A stretch of DNA of 15,471 nucleotides from JBKEDC01 sp047975205 (lineage in GTDB: Bacteria > Bacteroidota > Bacteroidia > Bacteroidales > Prolixibacteraceae): NCBI GenBank assembly GCA_047975205.1, contig JBKEDC010000033.1, positions 1-15,471 on the forward strand. The letters are read 5' to 3'. Shown in pieces: positions 1 to 7,036 of the stretch (position 1 is its first letter; each line of letters opens with the position of its first letter). The position numbers and the translations under genes are program-made. The notes beneath the pieces were generated by a model, which made no database searches, had not been told where the DNA came from, and saw only the letters and a program-made list of their open reading frames with translations.

Positions 1-147
1 AAGAGCTTTTTTGTAAAGGAATTTTGCTCTTTTCTCGATTTCTACTTCGTTCCATTCATCAAGTTCTAAATAAGGTGCAAGTGTTTCAATTCCTGCTGAA
101 TATTTTATTAGTCCATCTTTACTTGGAAAATAATACACAAACCTCAT
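1..147 (-). other. Partial minus-strand reading frame of unknown identity, open at the left edge
   Basis: Reading leftwards from an ATG at 147, the frame is open for 49 codons to the window edge. It starts MRFVYYFPSK and later contains a Trp followed by an acidic/basic helix (EIEKRAKFLYKKAL). A Trp followed by an I-x-x-R helix is reminiscent of the C-terminal end of DUF1524 (HNH/GmrSD-type) restriction proteins, but that is only a resemblance. The frame stays open upstream of the ATG, through sequence that on the plus strand is clearly GH130. The ATG is therefore probably not a true start, and about 141-148 looks like a junction between two unrelated sequences. It may be the remnant of an inserted gene or a chimeric join. 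Confidence 0.3.
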
Positions 148-405
148 GGGCACTTCATTGCTCCGATTGCTGATGAAAGAGTAGGCGACGTGTCGAATGT
201 AGCTTTCTCAAACGGCTGGATTGCCGATGATGACGGCAAGGTATTTATATATTATGCTTCTGCAGATACCAGAATGCACGTAGCCACCTCAACCATCGAT
301 AAATTAGTAGATTATTGCATAAATTCTCCACAAGATGAATTGTATTCGCACAAATCGGTAGATACAATTAATAAATTGATTGATGGAAATAAAGGGTTTA
401 TATAA
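145..405 (+). pseudogene. C-terminal remnant of GH130 mannosylglucose phosphorylase
   Basis: Plus-strand translation from about 145 reads GHFIAPIADERVGDVSNVAF, then GWIADDDGKVFIYYASADTR and a C-terminal helix ending at the TAA at 403-405. This matches my memory of the end of Bacteroides GH130 4-O-beta-mannosyl-glucose phosphorylases (GDVSN, DDDG, YYASADTR). The family is usually near 390 residues; only about 85 remain. The frame has a TAG at 109-111, and homology stops at about 145. A GTG at 190 could be read as a start but lies inside the conserved domain. In its intact form the enzyme converts mannosyl-glucose plus phosphate into mannose 1-phosphate and glucose, the step after cellobiose 2-epimerase, whose gene follows. 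Loss of the N-terminal propeller blades should make any product inactive. Confidence 0.85.
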
Positions 406-434
406 ATACTTGTAGAAAATATCATATAAAATTC

Positions 435-489
435 CACAGATTATCATAGTACATTCAATAGCAAATGTTCACAGATTATCACAGATTCT
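435..489 (+). repeat. Short direct repeats CACAGATTATCA
   Basis: The 12-mer CACAGATTATCA occurs at 435-446 and again at 470-481. A third, partial copy (CACAGATTCT) begins at 480 and overlaps the second. The copies lie between the GH130 remnant and the epimerase start. They resemble the short CACAGATT-type intergenic repeats seen in some Bacteroidetes genomes. No function can be assigned. Confidence 0.5.
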
Positions 490-494
490 TAATA

Positions 495-1730
495 ATGAAA
501 ATTATGATGTTACAAACAATAAAAACCGAAATGGAACAAGAGCTCCATCGCTTGTTGCGATATTGGAGCACAGAAATGCTCGATACCGACAATGGCGGAT
601 TCTTGGGGCGAATAGACCATTTCGGAAATAAATATCCGAGAGCAGAGAAGGGAGTGGTGCTTAATACTCGCATCCTTTGGACATTCTCAGCTGCATATCG
701 CACAACAAAACTTGAAGAATATAAGCAGGCTGCTGGTAGGGCATATGAATACATAGTAGATAAATTTTGGGATAGTGGTAACGGTGGATTGATTTGGTCG
801 GTTGATTATCTGGGTTCGCCATTGAATACCCGCAAACAAGCTTATGCACAAGGCTTTGGAGTTTATGCTTTTTCTGAATACTATCGAGCAACCGGCAATG
901 ACGAAAGCATGGGATATGCTCAAAGGCTATTTCATATTCTTGAGAATAAATTTTACGATACAAAATATGATGGCTATATTGAGGCACTAAGCAAGGATTG
1001 GTCGGCATTGTCTGATTTCCGCCTAAGCGAAAAAGATATAAACTCTCCAAAGTCGATGAATACACTCCTGCATATTCTCGAACCCTACACAAATTTGCTT
1101 AGGGTGTGGGATAATACAGAATTGCAAGAGAGTATTTCTAGGCTTTTAAATGTGTTCGAAACTAAAATCATAGATGCTAAAACAGGACATTTCAAATTGT
1201 TCTTTGATATGGATTGGACTTCAAAATCATCAACAGTATCTTTTGGGCATGACATCGAAGGTGCTTGGCTACTGAACGAAGCTGCCCATGAATTGGGAGA
1301 AGATTCAATAATAAAAAGCATCCAAAGTGTAGCCCTCCGATTAGTAGATATAACCCTAGAAGAAGGTCTAGATATTGACGGGTCTCTATTTAATGAACAA
1401 GATGATTCGCACATCGATACAGATAAGCATTGGTGGCCTCAGGCAGAAGCTATGGTAGGTGTTTGGGATGCATACATGATTACAAAATCTGATAAATACC
1501 TGGCATATTTAAATAAATTCTGGAGCTTCATAAAACAAAACCTGATAGATAGAAAAACAGGAGAATGGCATTGGCGAGTAGATAAAAACAACAAGCCAAT
1601 AACAACCGAAGATCGTGCCGGATTCTGGAAATGCCCGTATCATAATTCGAGGGCGTTGATGGAGATAATCGAGAGATGCAAGGCAATAGATGCTAGCCAT
1701 CAGACATTAGACAATGGAATCCTGACATAA
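495..1730 (+). CDS. ce: Cellobiose 2-epimerase (AGE family)
   Basis: This gene encodes an N-acylglucosamine 2-epimerase/cellobiose 2-epimerase fold ((alpha/alpha)6 barrel), a cytoplasmic enzyme that epimerises the reducing-end sugar of beta-1,4 disaccharides (mannobiose to mannosyl-glucose; cellobiose to glucosyl-mannose). All key residues known from Ruminococcus albus CE can be matched, numbering from the ATG at 495: Arg59 (NTRILW), His252, Glu255 and Trp258 (GHDIEGAW), Trp313/314 and Glu318 (HWWPQAE), and His383 (CPYHNSR). Length is ~411 aa, against ~390 for the family. The frame is open from an ATG at 465, but the family N-terminus (an amphipathic helix just before the DNGGF motif) points to the ATG at 495, 504 or 507. 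It is the only apparently intact member of a mannobiose-degradation cluster, lying between a truncated GH130 and a frameshifted transporter. Confidence 0.92.
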   Translation: MKIMMLQTIKTEMEQELHRLLRYWSTEMLDTDNGGFLGRIDHFGNKYPRAEKGVVLNTRILWTFSAAYRTTKLEEYKQAAGRAYEYIVDKFWDSGNGGLIWSVDYLGSPLNTRKQAYAQGFGVYAFSEYYRATGNDESMGYAQRLFHILENKFYDTKYDGYIEALSKDWSALSDFRLSEKDINSPKSMNTLLHILEPYTNLLRVWDNTELQESISRLLNVFETKIIDAKTGHFKLFFDMDWTSKSSTVSFGHDIEGAWLLNEAAHELGEDSIIKSIQSVALRLVDITLEEGLDIDGSLFNEQDDSHIDTDKHWWPQAEAMVGVWDAYMITKSDKYLAYLNKFWSFIKQNLIDRKTGEWHWRVDKNNKPITTEDRAGFWKCPYHNSRALMEIIERCKAIDASHQTLDNGILT

Positions 1731-1746
1731 CTTATAATCAAAATAC

Positions 1747-1776
1747 AGCTGTTAGCCTAGTGTTAGTCTAACAGCT
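1747..1776 (+). promoter_or_regulatory. Intercistronic hairpin between epimerase and transporter
   Basis: A perfect 9-bp inverted repeat, AGCTGTTAG (1747-1755) and CTAACAGCT (1768-1776), encloses a 12-nt loop in the 71-bp gap before the transporter ATG. No T-run follows, so it is more likely an mRNA-stability or processing hairpin than a rho-independent terminator. Confidence 0.5.
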
Positions 1777-1801
1777 AGTTTCAAAACCTAATCAAACCGA
1801 A

Positions 1802-3188
1802 ATGATAAAACTAAAAGAAAAAATAGGATACGGCTTCGGCGACTTTGCTTCCTCAATGTTTTGGAAAATCTTTGCAATGTATATTTCATACTGATGTTGC
1901 AGGTTTAACTCCGGAATCAGTGGCATTTATGTTTATTATGGTGAGATTGTGGGATGGACTAAATGACCCCCTGATGGGAATTATTGCCGACAGAACCAGC
2001 ACTCCTTTGGGAAAATTCCGACCATACCTTCTTTGGGTAGCAGTACCATTCGGTGTTATCGAAGTACTGACTTTCTCGGTTCCGGAATTAAACCAATCAG
2101 GAAAACTGATTTATGCCTATATTACATACACGCTGATGATGATGGTTTATACAGCTATCAATGTGTCCTACGGTTCGTTGATGGCAGTAATGACAAATAA
2201 ACCTAAGGAAAGAACTTCTTTGGCATCGTTTAGATTTATCGGGGCATACTCAGGAGGTATTGCAATGACTGCATCTGCCCCATATCTATTAGAATATTTT
2301 GAAAGAACGCTCGGAACGGAAGCAAAAAGCTATCAAGCAACAGTGTTTATATACGCAGTAGTAGCGGCTTTTTTCTTTATCATGACATACAAATGGACTA
2401 AAGAGCGCGTAAAAGCAATCAAACATAAGAGTTCGGTAAAAAACGATCTTAAAGACCTTGCGAAAAATGCTCAATGGTTTATTACTCTAGGAGCAGGAAT
2501 TCTAATGTTGGTATTCATCACTATTCGAGAAGCTAACATCATGTATTATTTCAAGTATTATGTGCAAAGTCAGGAAGCGCCTTTATTGGGAATTGTTGAT
2601 TGGAAAAAACTTTCGGGAGCATATATGACCATTTGGCTTGTTGCGAATATGATCGGCGTTTTATTGGCTATTCCGATATTGAATAAGCTCGGAAAGAAAG
2701 CAACTTTTATAGGAGCGATGTTTATTTCTGCAATACTTAATTTCTTGATGTATTTTCCGGAACCGGACGATATTATTGTAATATTCATCCTTAATTTCCT
2801 TAACGGAATCAGTGCCGGAATAGTGCTGCCATTACTATGGTCGATGTACGCTGATATTGCCGACTATTCGGAATGGAAAACCGGCAGACGAGCTACGGGA
2901 TTACTATTCTCATCATCATCAATGTCGCAAAAACTCGGATTAATGGCAGGTGGGGCGCTACCGCTATATATTCTCTCTGCCTACGGCTTTGTGGCTAACG
3001 CCGACCAAACTTCCGAAGCAATAGAAGGAATAAGAATCACAATAAGTATATATGCCGGACTGACGGCTCTTGCCTCCGGATTGCTGTTTACTCTGTACAA
3101 ACTTACTCGCCCGTATATGAATAGGATAACGGAAGAGCTAGCAAAAAGTAGAGAGGATTATATCACCAAAATACACGAAAGTGATTAA
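1802..3188 (+). pseudogene. GPH-family (MelB-like) sugar:cation symporter, frameshifted near the N-terminus
   Basis: This is an inner-membrane transporter of the glycoside-pentoside-hexuronide/MFS group, presumably for mannobiose or another oligosaccharide. The true N-terminus starts at the ATG at 1802 (MIKLKEKIGYGFGDFASSMF) but hits TGA at 1892-1894. The rest continues in another frame from 1890 onward (TDVAGLTPESV, then the family signatures RLWDGLNDPLMG and DRTSTPLGKFRPYLLW, then multiple hydrophobic helices and NGISAGIVLPLLWSMYADI). The longest single ORF begins at the ATG at 1845 but carries a nonsense N-terminus (MLPQCFGKS). By comparison with the MYLxYFYTDV pattern of the family, roughly 8 bp are missing. 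Repeated ATAC at the break would allow slipped-strand loss. Unless this is a sequencing error, the symporter lacks a correct first helix. Confidence 0.85.
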
Positions 3189-3266
3189 ACGCAAAGTTGC
3201 TAGGATACGAAAGAATACAAAATAGTTCGTGAACTTTGCGACCTAGTATCTTAGTCTTAGCGTTTA
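3185..3266 (+). terminator. Long imperfect hairpin after the transporter
   Basis: An imperfect inverted repeat starts in the transporter stop codon. TAAACGCAAAGTTGCTAGG begins at 3185, and the complementary arm is GTATCTTAGTCTTAGCGTTTA at 3246-3266. A second pairing, CGCAAAGTT (3190-3198) with AACTTTGCG (3232-3240), and the palindrome GTTCGTGAAC (3225-3234) lie inside it. The GCAAAG/CTTAGCG wording resembles dispersed Bacteroidetes intergenic repeats. It could act as the operon terminator, but it lacks a strong T-run. Confidence 0.45.
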
Positions 3267-3280
3267 ATAAAGCAAACTCC

Positions 3281-3394
3281 ATGAAAGCAATAGCAATCTT
3301 GATGCTAGAGATAATTCTAGTAAGCATATCTTACACCTCAAGTATTGATGAAAATAACTTTATAAAAGTAGAAACCACCTGTTGGCGGAATTAA
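3281..3394 (+). pseudogene. Truncated secreted-protein gene (signal peptide only; possible mannanase)
   Basis: An ATG at 3281 opens a 37-codon frame: a short basic start, a hydrophobic core (AIAILMLEIILVSIS), then SSIDENNFIKVE, and then codons that run into a 117-bp inverted-repeat element and stop at 3392-3394. The length and composition suggest an N-terminal signal peptide. NNFIKVE just after it is reminiscent of the mature start of Bacteroidetes GH5-type beta-mannanases, which would suit a gene downstream of mannobiose genes. That assignment is weak because so little is left. No continuation was found after the element. Confidence 0.45.
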
Positions 3395-3494
3395 ATTGTA
3401 TTTCAATTGATTAAGTGCCATTAGTATACTAATACCTAACGATATGTACAACTTATTTATCATCTTTTTCTCTTAAATTAATTCCGCCAACGGG
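3378..3494. mobile_element. 117-bp element with terminal inverted repeats (MITE-like)
   Basis: CCTGTTGGCGGAATTAA (3378-3394) and its near-exact reverse complement (3478-3494) pair at 16 of 17 positions, including a perfect 14-bp core (GTTGGCGGAATTAA). They enclose an AT-rich interior with no coding capacity. The left end interrupts a signal-peptide-containing ORF. I see no clear target-site duplication (left flank AGAAACCA, right flank TACAATTT). It is best described as a MITE or an internally deleted insertion sequence; a large regulatory hairpin is an alternative. Confidence 0.6.
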
Positions 3495-3660
3495 TACAAT
3501 TTATGAATTAATGCCATATTATTAGAAAATGATGTAAATGTTCTTGCTAAGAATATGTAGCTTCAAACACCATTTGAATTCATTCCGCTATCACAATTTA
3601 TTCCAAATATTAGGTCGAGAGCTACGTTGCATTTCAAAATAAAGAACTATATTTATTGTC

Positions 3661-3873
3661 ATGGCCAAAAAACTTCATTTCCCATGGGAAACAGGGCAAA
3701 ACAATGATGCAGAAATCAATTTCTCGCAAGAAATGAGCTAAAACGGTAGTGCGAGAAATAATTTCCCACAAGAAACAGTATCAACCCCTAAAATAAAAAC
3801 TATGAAGATTTCAGATCTTTTATCAAAAGCTAAAGTAGCAGACTTAAATTCTAGAACCCAATGCCCGTTCTAG
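3661..3873 (+). pseudogene. Degenerate gene start with 42-bp in-frame repeats, ending at an IS terminus
   Basis: From the ATG at 3661, one frame runs to a TAG at 3871-3873, interrupted only by TAA at 3739-3741. The product (MAKKLHFPWETGQNN...) contains three 14-residue units starting FPWETG, FSQEMS and FPQETV. They are spaced exactly 42 bp apart (cores at 3678, 3720 and 3762, each a near-palindromic TTTCYCRYRRGAAA). A further stretch follows: MKISDLLSKAKVADLNSR. The frame ends where an IS256-type terminal repeat begins (3874). I do not recognise the protein. It looks like the N-terminal remnant of a gene cut by an insertion; the ATG at 3802 could also be its real start. Confidence 0.5.
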
Positions 3874-3899
3874 GAGAGTGTAATCTAAACTCTGTCTAG
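3874..3899 (+). mobile_element. Solo IS256-type terminal repeat
   Basis: Positions 3874-3899 match 21 of 26 bases of the sequence at 14784-14809 just upstream of the IS256-type transposase, including the shared block AACTCTGTCTA. Both are in the same orientation, pointing into an element to the right. No transposase is seen to the right here, only ~140 bp of unassigned AT-rich sequence before the dusB promoter. It is therefore interpreted as the leftover end of a decayed or deleted insertion sequence. Confidence 0.5.
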
Positions 3900-4063
3900 T
3901 TATTTTTCTTCTCGATTTCAAAAATACATTTTTTTTGGAACCAATTTCTAAAAGCTGATTTTGGCATTTTTCTGTATTGTACAAGAGCGTCCTGTGTTGT
4001 GCCTGCGGCAGGTCGTTAAAATGAAGCAAGCTCATAGCAAACTATGTTATGCAATTAAACCAT

Positions 4064-4071
4064 TATATTTG
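4064..4071 (+). promoter_or_regulatory. Putative -7 box of the dusB promoter
   Basis: TATATTTG fits the Bacteroidetes -7 consensus TAnnTTTG and lies 22 bp before the dusB ATG at 4094, giving a very short leader. A clear -33 TTTG is not visible, so the call is moderate. Confidence 0.45.
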
Positions 4072-4093
4072 CAATTGGAAAATTGGAAAAATC

Positions 4094-5107
4094 ATGAAAA
4101 TTGGGAAAATAGATTTAGGAAATGTGCCATTGTTCTTGGCTCCAATGGAAGATGTTACATATCAGTCATTTAGAACGGTTTGCAAACAAAACGGTGCCGA
4201 TGTTATGTATACAGAGTTTGTGTCGTCAGAAGCTCTGGTGCGCGAAGTAGAGAAAACAAAGTTGAAAATGAAGCTAGATGATGCCGATCGTCCGATAGGT
4301 ATTCAAATATATGGCTACGATATTAACTCTATGGCTAACGCGGCTCGCATGGCAGAGGAGATGCAACCTGATTTTATCGACTTGAACTTCGGTTGCCCAA
4401 TGAAGAAAATTGTGAAACGAGGAGCTTGCTCTGCACTTTTACAAGATCTACCGAAGATGCAAGCGATGGCCGCAGAAGTGGTTAAAGGTGTGAAATTACC
4501 GGTCACCGCTAAAACTCGTTTAGGTTGGGACGAAGAAACGAAATGTATTATGGAAACAGCCGAGCGATTGCAGGATGTTGGCATATCAGCTTTGGCAATT
4601 CACGGAAGAACTCGTAGTCAGATTTATTCTGGAACAGCAGATTGGACTTTGATAGGAGAAGTGAAAAATAATCCTAAAATAACTATTCCTATCATTGGTA
4701 ATGGCGATATTAATGGTCCGGAAAAAGCAAAAGAACTGCTGAACCAAACCGGAGTTGACGGATTAATGATTGGTAGAGGAAGTATTGGCAGACCATGGAT
4801 TTTTAACGAGATAAAGCATTATATAAATACAGGAGAATTGTTGCCATATCCCACAGTATCTTTTATTGTGAATGAGTTACGCAAACAAATGGCAATCACT
4901 ACCGACTTTAAGGGTAATGAATTAAGCGCCATCCGAATGATGCGCAGGCACTTTGCTCGATATTTCCCGGGAATTTATAACTTTAGACCATGTCGTATCA
5001 AACTCTTGCAAGCTGATACACGAGAAGAAGTGGATCAAACGCTCGATGAAATATTAGCATTGCATGGCGATAAACAAGTTGACTACACTAATATGAGTTT
5101 AAAATAG
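4094..5107 (+). CDS. dusB: tRNA-dihydrouridine synthase (DusB/NifR3 type)
   Basis: This is a cytoplasmic FMN enzyme that uses NADPH to reduce specific uridines in the tRNA D-loop. The TIM-barrel motifs appear in order: FLAPMEDVTYQSFR (14-27, flavin site), DLNFGCP (96-102) with catalytic Cys101, VTAKTRLGW (137-145), AIHGRTRSQIYSG (168-180), IIGNGDI (200-206) and GLMIGRGSIGRPW (223-235, phosphate binding). Length is 337 aa, normal for the family. The frame is open from 4049, but the family N-terminus (KIGKIDLGNVPLFLAPM) selects the ATG at 4094. A DUF1232 gene follows after 6 bp, so the two are probably cotranscribed. The three bacterial Dus classes are not always separable by eye; NFGCPMKK and the overall pattern favour DusB. 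Confidence 0.93.
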   Translation: MKIGKIDLGNVPLFLAPMEDVTYQSFRTVCKQNGADVMYTEFVSSEALVREVEKTKLKMKLDDADRPIGIQIYGYDINSMANAARMAEEMQPDFIDLNFGCPMKKIVKRGACSALLQDLPKMQAMAAEVVKGVKLPVTAKTRLGWDEETKCIMETAERLQDVGISALAIHGRTRSQIYSGTADWTLIGEVKNNPKITIPIIGNGDINGPEKAKELLNQTGVDGLMIGRGSIGRPWIFNEIKHYINTGELLPYPTVSFIVNELRKQMAITTDFKGNELSAIRMMRRHFARYFPGIYNFRPCRIKLLQADTREEVDQTLDEILALHGDKQVDYTNMSLK

Positions 5108-5113
5108 TAGATT

Positions 5114-5530
5114 ATGAAAGAAGTAGAATACGAGGAAATATTTGATGAAGGAGTAGAAAAGTATGCGGAACACTATAATGAAGAAACTTTTCTAGATAAA
5201 GTAAAAGATATTGCTGTAAAGGCGGGAGGTACGGTTATCTATGCCGCTCTATTATTATATGAGGTGCTACGAGATGCGTATATACCACTAAAAGCTAAAA
5301 CTATCATTGTAGCTGCTCTAGGCTATTTAATTTTACCTTTAGATTTCATTCCCGACATAGCCCCTATATTGGGTTTCTCAGATGATTTGGCAGTATTGAT
5401 ATATGCTATAGCTAAGATTCGAGAGCATATTACTCCGGTTATACGGGGTCGTGCCATTGAAAAAATTGAGCTTCTATTCCCGAGTCTAACCAAAGATGAG
5501 CTGAATAAAATACAAGAAACAGTGAAGTAG
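5114..5530 (+). CDS. DUF1232 (YkvA-like) small membrane protein
   Basis: This 138-residue protein carries the DUF1232 signature around 68-92 (LGYLILPLDFIPD, then GFSDDLAVL). A hydrophobic stretch precedes it (40-52) and another follows (92-101), suggesting membrane association. An acidic N-terminus (1-30) and a charged C-terminal tail complete it. The family's biochemical function is unknown. It starts 6 bp after the dusB stop and probably shares its transcript. The next plus-strand signal is the bidirectional hairpin at 5663-5694. Confidence 0.85.
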   Translation: MKEVEYEEIFDEGVEKYAEHYNEETFLDKVKDIAVKAGGTVIYAALLLYEVLRDAYIPLKAKTIIVAALGYLILPLDFIPDIAPILGFSDDLAVLIYAIAKIREHITPVIRGRAIEKIELLFPSLTKDELNKIQETVK

Positions 5531-5662
5531 GGAAGAGTTGATTCTATTGGATTCTTCTTATCAAGTAGTTGAGATTCATATCCGGAAACATAATTAAGAG
5601 AATAAATCGGGGATCAGTTCAAAATTATTGTAACACCTCCTAAGGACGAAATACTTGAAAAT

Positions 5663-5694
5663 AAAAAGATTCCCTTTAAATAGGGAATCTTTTT
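5663..5694. terminator. Bidirectional rho-independent terminator
   Basis: A perfect 13-bp stem, AAAAAGATTCCCT (5663-5675) with AGGGAATCTTTTT (5682-5694), encloses a 6-nt loop. T-runs follow on both strands. On the plus strand it ends the dusB-DUF1232 transcript; on the minus strand it lies just after the 3' end of tRNA-Gln. It marks the convergence point of the two transcription units. Confidence 0.9.
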
Positions 5695-5697
5695 TTG

Positions 5698-5770
5698 TTG
5701 ACCCACCAAGGCTCGAACTTGGACTCTTCTGAACCAAAATCAGACGTGTTGCCAATTACACCATGGGTCA
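5698..5770 (-). tRNA. tRNA-Gln (anticodon TTG)
   Basis: The reverse complement folds as a cloverleaf: acceptor stem TGACCCA/TGGGTCA, anticodon stem TCTGA/TCAGA around the loop TTTTGGT (anticodon TTG), and a T-loop with GTTCGAG. The discriminator base is A, and CCA is not encoded. It lies between a well-formed promoter (5800-5831) and the shared terminator, so it can be transcribed independently of prfB. Confidence 0.93.
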
Positions 5771-5799
5771 ATCATTATGTCTTTTCTTTAAAGACGATG

Positions 5800-5831
5800 C
5801 AAATATAGATTACTTATCTTAATCTTCCAAA
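5800..5831 (-). promoter_or_regulatory. Promoter of tRNA-Gln
   Basis: On the minus strand, TTTG (5831-5828) is followed after exactly 20 bp by TATATTTG (5807-5800). This matches the Bacteroidetes primary sigma consensus (TTTG, 19-20 bp, TAnnTTTG). The predicted start lies roughly 20-25 nt upstream of the tRNA 5' end. It is the best promoter match in the window. Confidence 0.7.
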
Positions 5832-5934
5832 TACGAAGTGAAATAAAATGTATAGAATATTTTCTTTATTTTTAAACTTGCTGATATTCAAGGAATTTAA
5901 ATCGATGAGTATGTGAATTTTTTAAAGTAAGACT

Positions 5935-7024
5935 TTAACTACCTCCAAATTCCATGAGATATGCCTTTATAAAATCATCAATCTTGCCATCTAAAACAGC
6001 TTGAACGTTACTCGTTTCATGAGAAGTTCTCACATCTTTCACCATTTTATAGGGTTGAAGTACATAAGATCGAATCTGCGATCCCCATTCAATCTTCTTT
6101 TTGTCGGCCTCAATAGCATTAGTAACTTCTCGCCTCTTCCTAAGTTCCAGCTCATACAATTGTGATTTCAGTAAACGCATAGCATTTTCTTTGTTGGCTA
6201 GTTGTGAGCGACTTTCTGTATTTTCTATGATAATTCCAGTAGGTGCATGACGTAACCTGACCCCGGTTTCTACTTTATTCACATTTTGCCCTCCGGCACC
6301 GCCTGAGCGAAAAGTATCCCAAGTAATATCAGCTTGATTAATTTCTATTTCAATTGAATCATCAACTAATGGAGCAACAAAAACAGAAGTAAATGAAGTC
6401 ATTCGTTTGTTTTGTGCATTAAAAGGAGATAGGCGAACCAAGCGATGGACGCCATTTTCACTTTTCAAATATCCATAAGCATAATCACCTTCGAACTCCA
6501 AAGTACAATTTTTAACCCCAGTTTCATCACCGGCATTAAATTCAGATACTTTTACTTTATAACCGTGTTGTTCTCCATATCTAAGATACATACGCATTAG
6601 CATATCTGCCCAATCATTACTTTCAGTACCGCCTGCACCCGCATTTATTCTCAATACAGCACCGAGTTTATCTTCTTCTTTTTGAAGCATATTTTTAGTC
6701 TCTAGCTGCTCAATAAAATCTAAACAGATGCTGTATTGTTGGCTTATCTCTATTTCGCTGACCTCTTCAGCTTCAAAAAAATCGAATAACACACATAAAT
6801 CATCATAGGAGGATATACTCTCCTCATATCTTTGTGTCCACTCTTTAATATTGCGGATAACTTTCATTTGTTCTTCCGCAGATTTTGAGTCTAACCAAAA
6901 ATCAGGATCTTGTGTCTTTATTTCCTCTTCTTTTAGTTGGAGTAATTTTCCATCATAGTCAAAGATGCCTCCTCAGCGCATCAAGGCGCTCAGCAAGCTC
7001 TTTTAGCTGCTCTCGTAAAATCAT
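5935..7024 (-). CDS. prfB: Peptide chain release factor 2, with programmed +1 frameshift
   Basis: RF2 recognises UGA and UAA and triggers peptide release on the ribosome. Translation starts at the ATG at 7024 (MILREQLKELAERLDALRRHL, 7024-6962), reaches in-frame UGA at 6961-6959, skips one base, and resumes at GAC (6960) to the TAA at 5935-5937, giving 362 aa. The slip site CTT TGA C (6964-6958) is preceded, after 3 nt, by AGGAGG (6973-6968), the same arrangement as in E. coli autoregulation. Downstream are the SPF stop-recognition tripeptide (199-201, RLSPFNAQN) and the catalytic GGQ (244-246, SGGAGGQNVNKVE). The ATG at 6867 only marks the longest uninterrupted piece and is internal. The gene starts 12 bp after the lipoprotein stop, suggesting cotranscription. 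Annotators unaware of the shift will call it truncated or a pseudogene. Confidence 0.96.
6958..6973 (-). promoter_or_regulatory. RF2 programmed frameshift signal
   Basis: Read on the minus strand, this is an internal Shine-Dalgarno AGGAGG, a 3-nt spacer (CAT), then CTT TGA C. Low RF2 lets the P-site tRNA slip +1 on CUU-U before UGA is read as stop; high RF2 terminates at UGA. This closes a negative feedback loop on prfB. Confidence 0.93.
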
Positions 7025-7036
7025 ATAAGTAGGTTT

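Noticed and set aside
661..1092. Minus-strand frames inside the epimerase gene
   Set aside because: They are antisense to a gene with fully conserved catalytic residues and are low-complexity, Cys/Tyr-rich translations typical of shadow frames.
3901..4035. Minus-strand peptides (for example MPKSAFRNWFQKK) to the right of the solo IS end
   Set aside because: The position would suit a transposase C-terminus, but the frame is under 40 codons between stops and does not resemble IS256 C-termini known to me.
3961..4173. Plus-strand frame beginning MAFFCIVQERP before dusB
   Set aside because: It overlaps the dusB promoter and start in another frame and has no recognisable domain.
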